Assembly (NCBI GenBank): GCA_914767715.1
Contig: OU612072.1
Span: forward strand, 620,001-684,000
Origin: Membranipora membranacea
Lineage: Eukaryota > Bryozoa > Gymnolaemata > Cheilostomatida > Membraniporidae
Length of the DNA: 64,000 nucleotides
Reading direction: 5' to 3'
The notes below the pieces were generated by a model. That model was not told where the DNA came from and ran no database searches. It worked only from the letters and a program-made list of their open reading frames with translations. Positions 22,828 to 34,839 of this stretch are shown here, piece after piece. How positions within the stretch are numbered: position 1 is the first letter of the stretch; each line of letters starts with the position of its first letter. Made by a program: the position numbers and the translations under genes.

Positions 22828-22838
22828 GTGCTTTCATG

Positions 22839-23418
22839 TGCCATGCTTCTAGCTTGCAACAGTACTGACTCATAGTTGGTAACTAGCTCGCAAAGCTTAT
22901 CAAGAGTAAGCCCAGAACCTTTATCTAAGAATTTATATCTAAGCTTCTCATCATGACATCCACTCACTATTTGATCTCTCAATTCATCATTGAGATAATG
23001 GTATTCACAACCATCGGACATGACTCTCAACCTTGTACAAAATTGGGCAATGGTCTCATCTTTGTTTTTGTAGGCCTTTCTGAACATGTGTCTTTGATAC
23101 ACCACATTTGTTTGCGCAATGAACTGTTTGTGCAGTGCAACTACAGCACTGTGGTAATAATCATTTTCCCCGGTATTTTCCAGCTGTTTAAAATGTCCCG
23201 CTCTTGCTGCCCAATATGAAACAAGATAAGGCCCTCCTTTGTTTTCTGTGGTTTCTCCTTGCCTGTTTTTCAGCTTTGGTTCCACCCTCCCATTCATCGT
23301 TGAAGAATCCCTTGGTATCTGCGTATAACTCAAATTCCTCAATCCAAGATCTCCATCTGAGGGAGACTGATGAGGCATTACCATCTTGGACAAATTTTTC
23401 AGGCCCTCTGAATTCCAT
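22839..23418 (-). pseudogene. Gypsy gag N-terminal and capsid region
   Basis: Two overlapping minus frames: 23188-23418 (MEFRGPEKFVQDG, then SLRWRSWIEEFELYA) and one ending at the insertion, containing QLENTGENDYYHSAVVALH, MFRKAYKNKDETIAQFCTRLR and DKLCELVTNYES. This is a capsid-like gag of the retrotransposon_gag type. The switch between frames near 23190-23390 is a frameshift. The residues that continue after 22839 belong to the nested element. Confidence 0.7.
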
Positions 23419-23735
23419 GATGACTGATTACCAGAGCTGAGTTTCCTAACTAATATATTAATTCTGACAATTCACCCGGTTATGTTTGTTGTCTAGCAGG
23501 TCTTCATAGATATATTCACTCTTAGTCTTTGCTGAATGAATGAACAATAGACTTGTATTCCTGTTAGCATTGTTGTTGTCTGATCAGTCTCAATCAACAC
23601 AACAGTCACAGTGATCATCACTTGATTCACTCAGAGAGAGTGTTTAGATGAAGTTTACCTTTCTAAAAAGCTATTCTCTTCTCTCTGCTCTTTGGTTATC
23701 TCTTAGATCCCATCCTCGTCGCCATTAGTATGTTC

Positions 23736-23888
23736 TTACAAGTCTCTTATATTGCTGAGAGTTAATAATTGTATTCTTGTACAATAAGATAGAATAACCA
23801 AGATGGCTGACAAAATATATAACATGTGCTTGACTTTTGGAGTTGTCTTCCAAAAGATCAAGTTGACAAAACTCTTAACTATATAACA
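23736..23888 (-). repeat. Gypsy 5' LTR
   Basis: Matches 16810-16962 over 153 bp with a few substitutions. The primer-site-like block lies just inside at 23708-23724. Confidence 0.75.
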
Positions 23889-24330
23889 CATGATAACTTA
23901 AGAATTTTGAGCTGCAATGGTTTCTTTAATATTATATAATCATCTAAAAGACTAGCCAATTCAAAATTTAGTTTGTTAGATCATTTTTATTATAAATGAC
24001 ACTGGGTGTAAAGTTTCCTCATGTACCATTTTAACAAATATGTAAGCTAACCAATATTGCCCATTGCTGGGTGCATTCATATGCCAAAATTGCAAGGCAA
24101 ACCTAGCTCATCACCAATGACAGTCACTAAACTAGACCATTGCTTGTTAGCCAACATAGTAAAAGAGCCAGAAAATTGGAACGAAATTTATGACAGTGAA
24201 AACCCTGAGCAAGCCTTTGCTCTCTTTGAAAATACGATGGAAAAGCTGGTAGTCCAGTCTTCATACTCCAAACAGATAAGGCAGGGCAGATTTTGTTTGT
24301 CACAAATGTAACAAAAGTTCATGTTACCTT
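23889..24330 (+). pseudogene. LINE endonuclease remnant, continuation after the Gypsy insertion
   Basis: Frames read LRILSCNGFFNII, then LANSKFSLLDHF, then LDHCLLANIVKEPENWNEIY and ENPEQAFALFENTMEKLV. These continue the endonuclease and linker of the LINE that stops at 16809. The LINE predates the Gypsy insertion. Confidence 0.7.
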
Positions 24331-24456
24331 GGCTCATGATGAGAGAGTAAGGAATGATAGATTTGGATTGTTTTGATGAGTCGTGACTCGCGTTGGGTTT
24401 ATTACATCAAATCTACAACAAAAGAAAATAAACACCCACATTATATGCGTAACAGT

Positions 24457-25740
24457 TTAATGTCTCACCATTGGGAAATTGGGATCTTCATATGGTTTAC
24501 TCGATGTACCAGAGCAGGTCATTGTTGGTGGTTTGCTAACGATAACAGGTGACTCTGGGCTATCAATATTAACAGCAGTCGGGTTTTCATTAGCAACTAC
24601 TTCGACATTACCATCACCACTAGCATCAGTGTTAGTTTTGGAAAATAAATCATCAGTTTCATCAATTAAATCAGGTAAAGCATGGTCTAACACCGAATCA
24701 GATAGATCTAAATCTAAAGAACTATCACCACCGGCCTCAAGTCGCTCTGAACCGCTACTTCTGCCAGGGCTACTTGCCTGTGACTAATGGCTCAGGGTTA
24801 AAGCGCACACCAGGGTTAGCATCATTAGCACACTCATTACCATTTGCAGGCTTACTTAAGGATTCCAATGCAAGTGGCATAATAGAATCATCCTCACTTT
24901 GATCAACAGGGCTCTGCAAAGAAAATAAATGCTTCCTATTACGGCGTAACACACTATCACCGACTTTAACCCAATAACTTTGTGGATGTAACTCATCTTT
25001 TCTAACTACAACTCCTTCACTACCACAATCTGTAGGAGCTTTCATCCAAACTAACTGGCCAGGCAACAATTCAGGCAGATGTTTGGCACAGTGTTTTTTA
25101 TTCCACTTAAGAAATGCATCTTCCTTCATTTGCAAGCAAACATCTTCAAACTGTTGGTAGTTAACCTGTGTATCTTTGGGATGACCTAAGGGTGTTTTCA
25201 TAGGTCTACCATACATCAACTCGCCTGAGGAATAGCCTTCAGACAATGGGGTAGCTCTCTATGCTAACAAAGCAGCATAGATATCACCAGACTTTTTTAA
25301 CAAGCCTTTAAAAGTACCTACAGCTAAGCCATTGCTTTGTAGGTAACCATGCTAGTAAATCTATGGTCAAACCCCCAGGTATTTGAAAAGTTCCTGAAAC
25401 TTTCACTAGCATAACAACCTGCATTGTCAGATCTTAACAACACTGGAACACCAAAGCATGAAAATATAGCTTTGAACTGGTCAATTACACTCTGGGATGA
25501 TAAGGACAGCAGTGGCTTAACTTCTATCCACTTAGTGTAATAATCCACTACTAGTAGACACCACTGACCTTTAAACTCTAATGTATCTGAACCTAATTCT
25601 AGCCATGGGCCATCAGGTAACTTATGGTCTTCTATTGGTTGATGTTAAACTTTGGAAAACTTGGTACAGATGTTACACTTAGTTACATAATCATCAACGT
25701 CTCGGTTACAACCTGGCCACCAAAATAACTTTTTAAAAAC
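24457..25740 (-). pseudogene. Second Gypsy-family pol fragment (integrase)
   Basis: From right to left on the minus strand: an HHCC-zinc relic near 25640-25740, DYYTKWIEVKPL and SDNAGCYASESFRNF (core), then a C-terminal block with MYGRPMKTPLG, LLPGQLVWMKAP and SYWVKVGDSVLRRNRKHL. This is a different Gypsy lineage from the 17-23 kb element, closer to those with the GxVVxRxD and RRNRxHL chromo-like end. Truncated at about 25740 with no RT, and broken by stops. Confidence 0.75.
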
Positions 25741-25869
25741 TTGAATGACGAAAAAATTACACAATTCAATCAATTCATGATCAATCTAATAACAAAAATC
25801 TTGAAAATAACATAGGAAACATAGGAATGTGGCAGCAGAGAGAACCAAAGTCACGCCGCGTGAATTTTA

Positions 25870-27780
25870 TCCATGCTGAGCACCTTAATCCACAATCCAC
25901 GATCCACAATCTCTAATAACCAAAATCCCTGGTTCAAACACCTAGCTTCTAGGTTTGGAAATAATCAGCTCCCTGACCTACCCCCACATCGTCATCTCCA
26001 AATGAACCCTAGATTTCCTCCTCCTAACAGATTTCATGATAATCCTGTGATGCCTCCACAACAGTCCCCTGACCAACATACTGAAATACTGAATGCTGAG
26101 AGAATGCCAGGTCAACCAAATCGTAATCCACCGATTGTCAATAAATATGTCACAAAACAAGCTAAATGGATGTTTATAAAAGAGATCGACCGTCACAGAT
26201 CCTCTGATGAGTTTAACTTTGTCTCTGCGTGATCATATTTGGATGACGCAGGTCTATATCAGGACAGGATGCTCTTCAGGGAGCTAAATCATCTAAGATC
26301 CGCCAATGACCCAGCCGGGTAAAGTTCGCCTTAATGAGATCTGTCAGGTTATAAGTGGTGAATATTTTAGTTTGAACAACACCCCAGAAGAGTGCATGCC
26401 TATGAATGTTAAAAAAAAACCGCATTCAATTGCCAACCCGCACACTGAATCATCCCCACAGGTCAACCATGGCTAAGCTACAAATCATGTCAATGAACGC
26501 AAATTCCATTACCGGTAAACTTAACCTAATACAGGCGTATGTGCACTATGATGAGGTGGTGTACTTCTCGCTACAGTTAACAATTCTAAACGACTATCTT
26601 AGATAATAAAAATGAGAAATTTGAAACAAGTTCTGACCCTAACAAAAAATGGGAGATTGTCAACACAGTTTTAAGCAGAAAGCTTTGTCATGATGATACA
26701 TCTGGCTGTTTGAAATTTTACGACCAAAAAATAATAGAAAATCATGAAATTGCTGGGAAATTCAATGAGTTTTTTTACCAAAGTTGGAAGCACTCTCGCC
26801 GCCGAACTTCCTTTTTCTATTATTGACCCACTAAAATAGATTTCTGAGTATGCACAAGACCTATCACCCCCTCCTTTTGATGAAATTACATTGAACATTC
26901 TTAATCAGTCGTCTATGAAAACATCTGTAGGGTACGACAGAATTTCAATGAAGCATTTTAAAGAAAACAGTACTTCCTTTGGTCCTTTTTGTGACATTAA
27001 TGATTAATTTAGTAATACAGCATTCAGTATTCCCTGACTGTGAGAAAGTTGCCCTTTTTCGCCCATTACACAACCAGGGTGACAAGGCTGAAGTGCATAG
27101 CTATCGTCCTCTCTTGATTCTAATGACCATCCTGGGGAATCGGTTATTTTACATTATAAACTTATATCAAAATTCTACATGATCAATGTTCGGGACAATT
27201 TTGGCCTCCTCACCCCCAAAACAATTTGAGAAAACTGAAAACTGGGTTTTTTAATGAAAAAGCAATGCAGAATAAATGTTGAACAGTCACTATACAGTTC
27301 GAATAAATGGTGACCTGCATCATGTTGTGAAATAAATCAGAAGCTAAACTGTTTTCTTTCCTTGTGGCTTTATTTTTGGCAAAAGATATTGCTTTACAAT
27401 TTGGGAAACGCAATCAGCTATTATACCTATTAACCACCGGTGAACAAATCTGTCAAATAAAGCTATGTAAAATTATCAAATTTCATCTTTTCACAACAGT
27501 TTATCAAAAAAGGATGAACACCAATAGCCAGAGCGTCAACAAATCATGACATATCGTTCATAGGTTTCTCACTGGGCTGATTTCCAAATCCTTAAAGCTA
27601 AAAAAACTGAAAGATGCGATGTTCTACCCATTTTCAAGGCCAACCTTTTTATTTTAAACAATTCTTGTCAACCAAAACTCTGTAACTATGTCTACAAAAT
27701 GTGGTCGAAAACCTTGCATCGCTAATCATTTTTGAAAATTCTATTGATTGGTCATTCTGTATCTGAATCTGGCAATCACA
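25870..27780 (+). pseudogene. LINE remnant: ORF1-like, endonuclease start and RT fragments
   Basis: A Pro/Asn-rich open frame at 25873-26232 sits before an endonuclease start, MAKLQIMSMNANSITGKLN (from 26469). After a deletion come pre-RT pieces (WEIVNTVLSRKL, IAGKFNEFF), then SVGYDRISMKHF and HSYRPLLIL near 27100. Many stops and frame changes. Order and strand are consistent with one decayed LINE. Confidence 0.65.
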
Positions 27781-27826
27781 TCCCAGGCACCCAAACCCAA
27801 AAAACTAAAAACCTAGAATCTACGTT

Positions 27827-28616
27827 TAGGGGTGGGACAGCCTCTTGTGGCGGGAGTTGATTTTCGGATATTTGATCTCGGATCAATCCACAAACCGATC
27901 TGATATGTTTTATGTCTGATCCAAGATGATGATGATGATAACTGTTTTAATCAACACTTACTTAGCATCATTTATCTCACTTAAAATGACAAAGAAGGAA
28001 GTATGCACAGACAATAATTTGGAGTCCAGTTAAGATAATTGAGTTTGGCTAAAAACACTCAGTAGTGATTCAGCAGGCATTCAATACCTATCTCATTTTC
28101 ATAGCTATCTGTATTGTTGCTGATTGAATCTGCTTCTTATTCAAAGTAGTGGGACAATTCCTATTCCTATCACAGCACAGAGTTTGGGACATAGGAGCAT
28201 GGAATTTGTTCAAACTTTAGTGATTATTAACACCGGGGTTTGAGTGATCCTGGCAAATTGAGTAACTACGTACAAATGCTTGTAATCAAATTATCCTTGC
28301 ACATACACTGATTATGTGATTCTTGCGGTGTTTGAATGATAATGTGATCCTTGCTTTTATTTTAAATGAACCGAGTATTATATCCGAGCAGTTATCTGCA
28401 CATTTAAATTAAAGTGATGGCTCAGAGAAGAGATTGTTGACGGTGTTTATCCATGTATGCAATGACCTTAATCATATATTATGGTACTTATGTAAAACTG
28501 ATGTGACTGGTGAATCTAGCGTCTTACACGTAATCCGAATCCGATTCGACGTTGAATTCATAGACCAATCTGAGATTCAATCCAAGATTGTCTAACTCTG
28601 ATCCGTTCCATCCCTA
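27827..28616. mobile_element. Possible hAT-like non-autonomous element
   Basis: Left end TAGGGGTGGGACAGCC and inverted right end TAGGGATGGAACGGAT are similar, and hAT-like ends of this type are common. No matching 8-bp target duplication could be found and there is no coding region, so this is tentative. Confidence 0.3.
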
Positions 28617-29126
28617 CCTATTTCCTTGATATGAGAAAACATTAGGGGGCTGGTCTACTGTATTATTTTTAAAACAATTATAGTGATGCTCGTATATACA
28701 TAACATACTTGCCTTGTTGCCATAGTGTTCCTGTTTTCATTAAAGGTAAAACCTGTTTTTTTACTGGCTGATGCTAGATAATCTGAAATAAAGAGATCAA
28801 TGAGTTTGAGCTTTAGTGCTATTAATAAAGAGGAGATGTTTAACCTTCTGCAAGGATTATAAGATGAAGTCAAACTAAGATCACTAGATTTGTATCATCA
28901 TTTATAATCATAGTTTCAATAATAAACCTAGACAGGACACTCTACATAGCTAAGTGAGGCACTTAATTGTAGGCCTTGTTACATTGGTTTTTGTAGTAGC
29001 AATGATGCGATTCAAGTCGTAACACTGCAATCAAATTAATGCAACAGTGGCCTAATACTAACGCTGCGTAGTGCTCTGTCTAGGTTTACACGCCTGACTG
29101 ATATTTCTTCGGTAAACAAACTTAAC

Positions 29127-29326
29127 TTTGCGCTTTTTCCAGCAGCAGAAACTGATGACAGCGATGACAACAATGAGGACTATAACTCCGCTTACTGCTC
29201 CGCCTACAGCTGCTCCGACTGGAGAACCTTTCGGACCCTCAGTAGTACCTGAGCTTTGTGGAGGGTTAGTAGGCGCCTCATCATCCCATATGATTATCCA
29301 AGTGATCAGAAGCGGCTGCTTCAGGG
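29127..29326 (-). pseudogene. Receptor B stalk and transmembrane exon
   Basis: It encodes LLITWIIIWDDEAPTN, a GTTEGPKGSPVGAAVGG stalk and a Val/Ile helix ending FCCWKKRK, colinear with receptors A and C. The downstream donor is altered (see the receptor B entry). The plus-strand open frame over this exon is a shadow. Confidence 0.75.
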
Positions 29327-30599
29327 CTGAAAAAGCGAAACAAAAAAGTTACTCAGAATGGTGGACAAAAGCTGAAAAATAGAAATCAAAATGGTGGCAA
29401 AGTCATACCTGAGGGAACATTTAGAGATTGGAGACAAGCAAAATAATATCTTTTAGTTTGTTCAGCATTGAAGGAAACTCAGTAAATCAAACTTACAGAC
29501 TTCATCTACATATGCTGTACATGAGACTTCCTCGACATCCTCATTCTCTCTAGATCTCATCTCGAATAATAAAGTTTTCCTAGCCACACCAGTAGGATCA
29601 GTTCTGTTGGAGCTCCAAGTGTAAGTAGGTGATGGATTACCTTCAATATCCAGGTCTGTTGTTATGTCTACAATGAATGAATGAGAGTAAGGTAAGGGCG
29701 ACTGAAAATGATAAACCCTTTTGTAATGTGAACACTTAGATTAATACTTACATCTCGGGAAGTCCTCAGTCGTTACTTCTACATCACAAACAGATAAAAG
29801 TCTCCAGTCTTCATAAGCAGTATCTGAACATTTAACTATGAAACTGTTACTCCTGTCTTCAGATGTGGGTGTATATTCCCTACTTTGAATTTCTGTAGTT
29901 GCACCATTTTTGATTAATTCTGTAACATGAAAGCGAATATTACACTAAATCTGAGCTTGATGAGAAAATCATCACAAGTGTAGTTTTTTCCCAAACTGTA
30001 TTCTGATAACTGCGCCTCCTGTCCTCTAGTGAGGTAGTAGGTTAGGGATTTTGTGGCACAATTCTGTGATAGAAGAGGAATAATTATTATATATTCCAGC
30101 TTGGAGTATACAATATGCAATAAACACAAAATGGAACAAAAATATGAATTTTTTGGGTGAAAATGATATTGCTAAATTGTGTTTATACAATTCGATATAT
30201 TCTGAATGCCAGGCATTAAGCAAAAATCCAGAAGTGACTAATAGCAATAAGGGTCATTAGCATACCATATTTATAAGAGCTTTCTGAGGAAGATGAAGAA
30301 CAAATGACTGTGAGTGTCTGATTCTCTATGATTGGTTCAGGACTGACGCTCATCACAAGGTTTTGTGGGGGTTCTGTAACATTGAGCAAAGAATTAGAAG
30401 ATAAATTCGAACATTGATTAGAATACAGTGTAGGCCTATAGGTTATTGGTTATTGGCATGGGTCTATTTATTAAAGAGATGAAAGGGTTTAATAACTTAT
30501 ACTAAATATTTTACCCAACAGATATTTCAATGATATATGACAATGATTTAGTGAAGTGGCATTGTGCTGTTGACTCTATATTACATTTAATATAATTAC

Positions 30600-30931
30600 C
30601 TTTTACAGAATCAGTTCCGATGAGGGAAGCACCTTAAATTGATTGGTGGCAACTCCTGGGTAATATTAAGTACTATGGTAACAGTGTCATCGTTAGCAAT
30701 CTCCTCGGTACTCAAATCCATCCGGAAGTGCAGCGTCCTGCGGCTCTCCCCATTCCAAAGATTCAAATGACCGAGCACAAAGGACATTGCTAGCTGCATT
30801 ATTAAAAGATATGCCGAATCTATAAAGACCTGCAGCTGGGATACTAGAATTTTTACAGGTAACTGTAAGTGGCTGACCAATCATATAGTAACTATCTCCT
30901 GTAGTGGTATCAGAATTGAATGTCAAAGTCG
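30600..30931 (-). pseudogene. Receptor B Ig1 exon, frame-disrupted
   Basis: It starts at an attattgcag acceptor with ATLTFNSDTTTGDSYY and LTVTCKNSS, matching A and C. The frame then shifts so that the second half (TVTIVLNITQELPPINLRCF) is read in another frame, and the last codons need a third. Borders align with the intact exons. Confidence 0.75.
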
Positions 30932-31210
30932 CTGCAATAATCAACGTACAGTTTGTACTCCCTATCATCAATGGGGAGAAAGGAGATGAGTTGGTCAGTT
31001 ATAAAATTGATCATATGGTTAGGCTTTTGTTTTGTTTCTGCTGAAATAGTCAGTGCAGCCAATTCTAAATCTTAAACAAATAAGTCTACTTTGTACAGTA
31101 TAAGTCTCAATACATCAAACTCATAAGGATGAAAATTTGATTTTAAGATCCAGGTAAGCCAAATTGAATGAAATGGATCCTATTGTCATCAGTATCATGT
31201 CATCACAAAC

Positions 31211-31309
31211 CTTCTGCCTCCACTTGTAAAGTAAGAGCTGTTAGCAGTCCAAATATCAATGACATTCACCAAATCCATGCCAAACCAATTATTCAATGTT
31301 GCGATAGTT
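31211..31309 (-). CDS. Candidate isolated exon, unrecognised
   Basis: Strong acceptor (attttgtttgcag) and donor (AAG/GTTTGT) bracket 99 nt open in phase 2-2, encoding TLNNWFGMDLVNVIDIW and a YFTSGGRR end. The pattern resembles secreted-domain exons such as lectins, but I cannot name it. Its phase does not fit receptor B Ig1, so it is probably not part of that gene. No partner exon was found. Confidence 0.3.
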
Positions 31310-31759
31310 CTGCAAACAAAATTAGAATATTGGCTGTGTAAGCATGGGTTTATTTGATGCTGGTGAACCTGAAGAAGTACCACAAAGCACCTCAATTCAA
31401 GATGTAAAAATATATTAGGTGAAAGTGTCATTTTGCATTTATCAAGCTGTTGGGTGAAAATCGACTATTAAAATGTCACATATATAGGGAAAATGAATTT
31501 TGCCTGTTTTTTCGGGATTTACATAGTTAAGTTATAAAATGGTCAGAAGCAAGAAGTTCTTCTATTATCATCTCTGAATAATATATGATCATAAAATTTT
31601 ACAAAATGCCTCATGCGCCGATTCAAAATAAAATAATATAACGAGGATAGCTTTAAAGCTCTAGCCTTACGTTATTGCAAAGATCTCGTAAAATTATTTT
31701 TATGATTTCATGATTTCACCCGACTCATAATGTTACAGTCATTTATATTATCGGTAAAT

Positions 31760-33170
31760 TAAGAGAGGAGGAGGTGTGGGGGTCTATTTGCGTGACAGGT
31801 TTGCTTTCAATGTCGAGAAGCGAAATGTGACAATGTCTGGATGTTAAGTACTGGACTTGAAGCTAGGGGGTGGTGAGTGTGAGGATCTGAAGATGACCTG
31901 GCTCTGAGGGTGGTCTATATGTCTCCTAGTGCTGACAAGGATGGATTCCTTCGTGACATTGAATAATTTCTCCTCCACACTCAACCCAAATCCCCTCACA
32001 TCATAACAGGTGATATAAATACTAACATACTAATTGAGACTTTGCTTTCTGCCTCACAAACCACATGATCATATCAACTCATGTTGGAAACTGTCTTGAT
32101 CATATCAACAATAACAATGTCAAATAAGTTATTTTCATCTGGCACAATTTTGTCACATATCTCAGATCATCTCCCCACATTCATTTCTGTTGAAAAGCCT
32201 TCAACTAATTTTGATGACAAATCTATTGCCCTACGAGCTTGTAGGTATGAAGAATTTAAGACTGAAGACTTTATTTCACCTACCACCACCGTCCACAGAC
32301 CAGCTAGAAAACCTGAGCTAGTAAACATAAAATAGAGCATGAAATTCTAGCTTTGCTTATTATCTCCTCATTTTTCACTGCAGACACAAAGAGTGTTTAC
32401 AAGCAGCAAGATAATCAAAAGGTTAGTTATCAGCCAATGATATTCTATAACAAAGCCTTTTAATGATTCCCGTCATAAATGTCATGAAAAATACAAATGG
32501 TAACTGTTAATTAACCAATGAGACTATTCTCTCGCTGGCCTAATAATGGCCCAGTATAATCTGCTGCGAGAAGTGTTGTAGCGTGTAATTATAAGCCGCT
32601 TACTATAAAAGGGGCGGAACTTAGACCACTAAACAAACAGTTTTCCCTTGCGAAGCTGTAAACAATCGCATGTGTGCAGTCCCTCTAATGTGAGGGACGA
32701 TCCCAGTCCAGAGGAGTTATCTCTAAGTGGTGTTGTCATCGAACAAGTCAAGGAACATAAATATCTAGGAACCACAATAACAAACATGGTAAAATTCTTC
32801 AAAAACACCTGAAATCTCGTCAAAAAAGCTCGTAAGAAGCTGCATGTGGTAAAACAAACTATGTTTTATGGGAACGTCAGATAAACTCGCTACCAAATGC
32901 TATAAAACATTCATTGAAAGCGGACTAGTGCACAATATACTAACCATATACCATAATCTCTCCGCCCAAGATCGTTGTCCAAAGCTTCCCCCCCCCCCCA
33001 AACTAGCAGACACAGTCAAACACCAATTTAAAACCAAATCCCTCAGAATATTGGCCACCAACGCATCTAACCCTCTATTCTCCTTCGACACGCTACAATC
33101 TGGTCGTTTTAAGCCTCTACGGTACAACATTAACCTCCGCAAAGACTGTTTTAGAACTCTTTAGATCTTT
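31760..33170 (+). pseudogene. LINE remnant: endonuclease and RT C-terminus
   Basis: Endonuclease pieces at about 31765-32335 (GGVGVYLRDRFAFN, ILSHISDHLPTFISVEK) are followed, after a large internal loss, by the 3' part of the polymerase (KEHKYLGTTITN near 32755, KLHVVKQTMFYGN, and TLQSGRFKPLRYNINLR near 33090 to a stop). The catalytic RT core is missing. Minus-strand frames here are shadows. Confidence 0.7.
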
Positions 33171-33282
33171 TCATTTAGTTTCTTCCCTTTCTTTATTTAG
33201 TATTATATGTAAACTACAAAACGTTTTGATGCAATTTGAGCGAATAAAGGTACATACATACAGCAAGTTTTCTACTGCTACC

Positions 33283-33299
33283 CGGGGGGGGGGGGGGGT
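33283..33299. repeat. Poly-G run after the LINE 3' end
   Basis: CCC followed by about 14 G residues. Similar long G or C runs occur near 2199 and 35210. Confidence 0.8.
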
Positions 33300-33487
33300 T
33301 AAAAATCACTTCCTACAGCCACAGGATACAACAAAAATCTACGCTACAGTGATTCATGGAGAGCTAATACTAGGCCACTTTTTCCTAGTCCAAGTATTAT
33401 TGGTACAAATGATTTATTACTCATATGTCAGATATGTGTTATAGGATACCTCCTGGTTTAGCTCATGCAAACATGCATAAAAAATGC

Positions 33488-33720
33488 ATTCTCATCTTCC
33501 ATTACTACAAACTCTGCATTACTCACCTTGGTAATTTGATCACTGCAAAGTGAAATTTCAGCCCAGAAAACGCCCTTTACTGCCAATGGTTAGTTTGAAA
33601 AACATGACTTTACATATCTAGTCTGTTCCTTGCTCAGCACCTAATACTAATTGTTTTTTTCAGGCTTCCCAAGTGTCCCCACTGACAGAATTAGAGTCAC
33701 CACCACTATCAGTATCAGAC
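33488..33720 (-). pseudogene. Stray Gypsy protease/gag fragment
   Basis: A diverged copy of about 19973-20210 in the large Gypsy element, including the stretches CATCTTCCATTACTACAAAC and TACTGCCAATGGTTA. It has no LTRs or flanking pol. Confidence 0.7.
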
Positions 33721-34839
33721 AACTCCTAATGATTCCCTGCATATGCATTGATGACGGAGAGAAGCCAACCCTGGGAGTCAGGTAGACTTATTTTTATGTT
33801 GTTGACATGCGCTCCGTGTATAATCCTTTAGAGAGTGTTATTCCTTCTCTTTGCTTTGATAACACCATATTCACATCCATGTTCTGAGTTCCTTGTCCGT
33901 CTCTGCAATCTATATGGTGTACATGAAAGGAATAACTGGCAGGTGAGGTTCTGAGGGAGAGAGGAATGGGGCTGGCAACAGAGGTGCTCAACTCTAAACA
34001 ATGTGATGCAGATTAACAATCGGCAAGAGTAACTGTCTATCTCTAGCCTTTAGTTTATCATTATATCTTAAATATTAGTCAATATGACAAAACAATAGTG
34101 AATATGATGCAAATATATTTGACCGTGCAAAACCGATGAATTTCATGACACTGCTTGTTACAATCATTGTACTTGCACAGGCCCAAATCAAATGTGCACA
34201 TGATGTATGATTACACTTACAGCAATCAGTATGAGGTATCGGCAGTCTTATTCATCAGTGATCTACGGGCTCAGTCAAGATTACAAGAGTCAGTATGATC
34301 TAGCACAAAATCAGTGCAAGATAAAATTAGTAATGGATGGATTTCCCTTTGGTTATATTGGAGTGATTGTGTCTTTTTGAGTAGTTTCAGGGTCTACTCT
34401 GTTATTGCAGTCTGCAGCTTTGATTCTGTCGATTATATCTTAACAATTTTGCATTCTAGTGATCATGTAGGGCCTACTGGTCAAAAATAACCATTTTCAC
34501 ACTGTTATAAGCGCAGAATTTAATGGGAAATGTGTTCTTAGAGTTCCACTTAAATATTTCCTTGTGGGAACTCCGTTCCCACCAGTTCCCACTTATTTCT
34601 AACACTGAAAATATATGGTAACCTAGCTTAATTTGACTATTCATCGCACTCTGCACTCAAATATCGTGGTACTTGATCTTGTTGATAAATAATGTCACTG
34701 TACCACATATTTGGCTTGATGGATGCGGCGTTCGTTAATTGCTTTTTGCTTATTTCTGAATACCTGAGGGACATTTTGCAATGTTTCAAATAATATCATT
34801 AAAGAATTACCTAAAAGTCACAGTTTCTAGACTGAGCGA
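33721..34839. other. No gene seen
   Basis: Short overlapping open frames only. A block at about 34255-34330 (GATCTACGGGCTCAGTCA, then CAAGAGTCAGTATG) repeats, with changes, the sequence at about 15722-15775, so at least part of this stretch is dispersed repeat. Confidence 0.4.

Larger units (their letters stand above)
16810..23888 (-). mobile_element. Gypsy-type LTR retrotransposon, decayed, inserted in a LINE
   Basis: Near-identical terminal repeats of about 153 bp (16810-16962 and 23736-23888) bracket gag, protease, RT, RNase H and integrase in Gypsy order on the minus strand. Next to the left LTR is a polypurine tract (minus strand of 16963-16979), and inside the right LTR is a TGGCGACGAGGATGGGA primer-site-like block (23708-23724). 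Frames are broken in several places, and a 2.3-kb TIR element interrupts gag. I found no clear target duplication, and one LTR edge is uncertain by a few bases. LINE endonuclease sequence flanks both sides and reads on in order, proving insertion into that LINE. Confidence 0.85.
28709..30931 (-). pseudogene. Receptor B: damaged relative of the Ig receptor family
   Basis: Exons equivalent to A and C are present in order: Ig1 30600-30931, Ig2 first half 30266-30373, Ig2 second half 29752-29919, Ig3 29497-29667, stalk/transmembrane from 29326 to about 29127, and a candidate juxtamembrane exon 28709-28782. Lesions: the Ig1 exon is 332 nt where A and C have 375, and its frame breaks twice; Ig3 has lost 60 nt including the B-strand cysteine; the donor after the transmembrane exon reads AAAGTTAAG where A and C have AAAGGTAAA, which breaks the phase. 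No tyrosine tail was found. The middle exons stay open (YTPTSEDRSNSFIVKC), so decay is not old, or the gene uses other splice sites. Confidence 0.7.

Noticed and set aside
32629-33142. Minus-strand frames opposite the LINE at 32.6-33.2 kb
   Set aside because: Shadows of the plus-strand LINE C-terminus (KYLGTTITN and following motifs).
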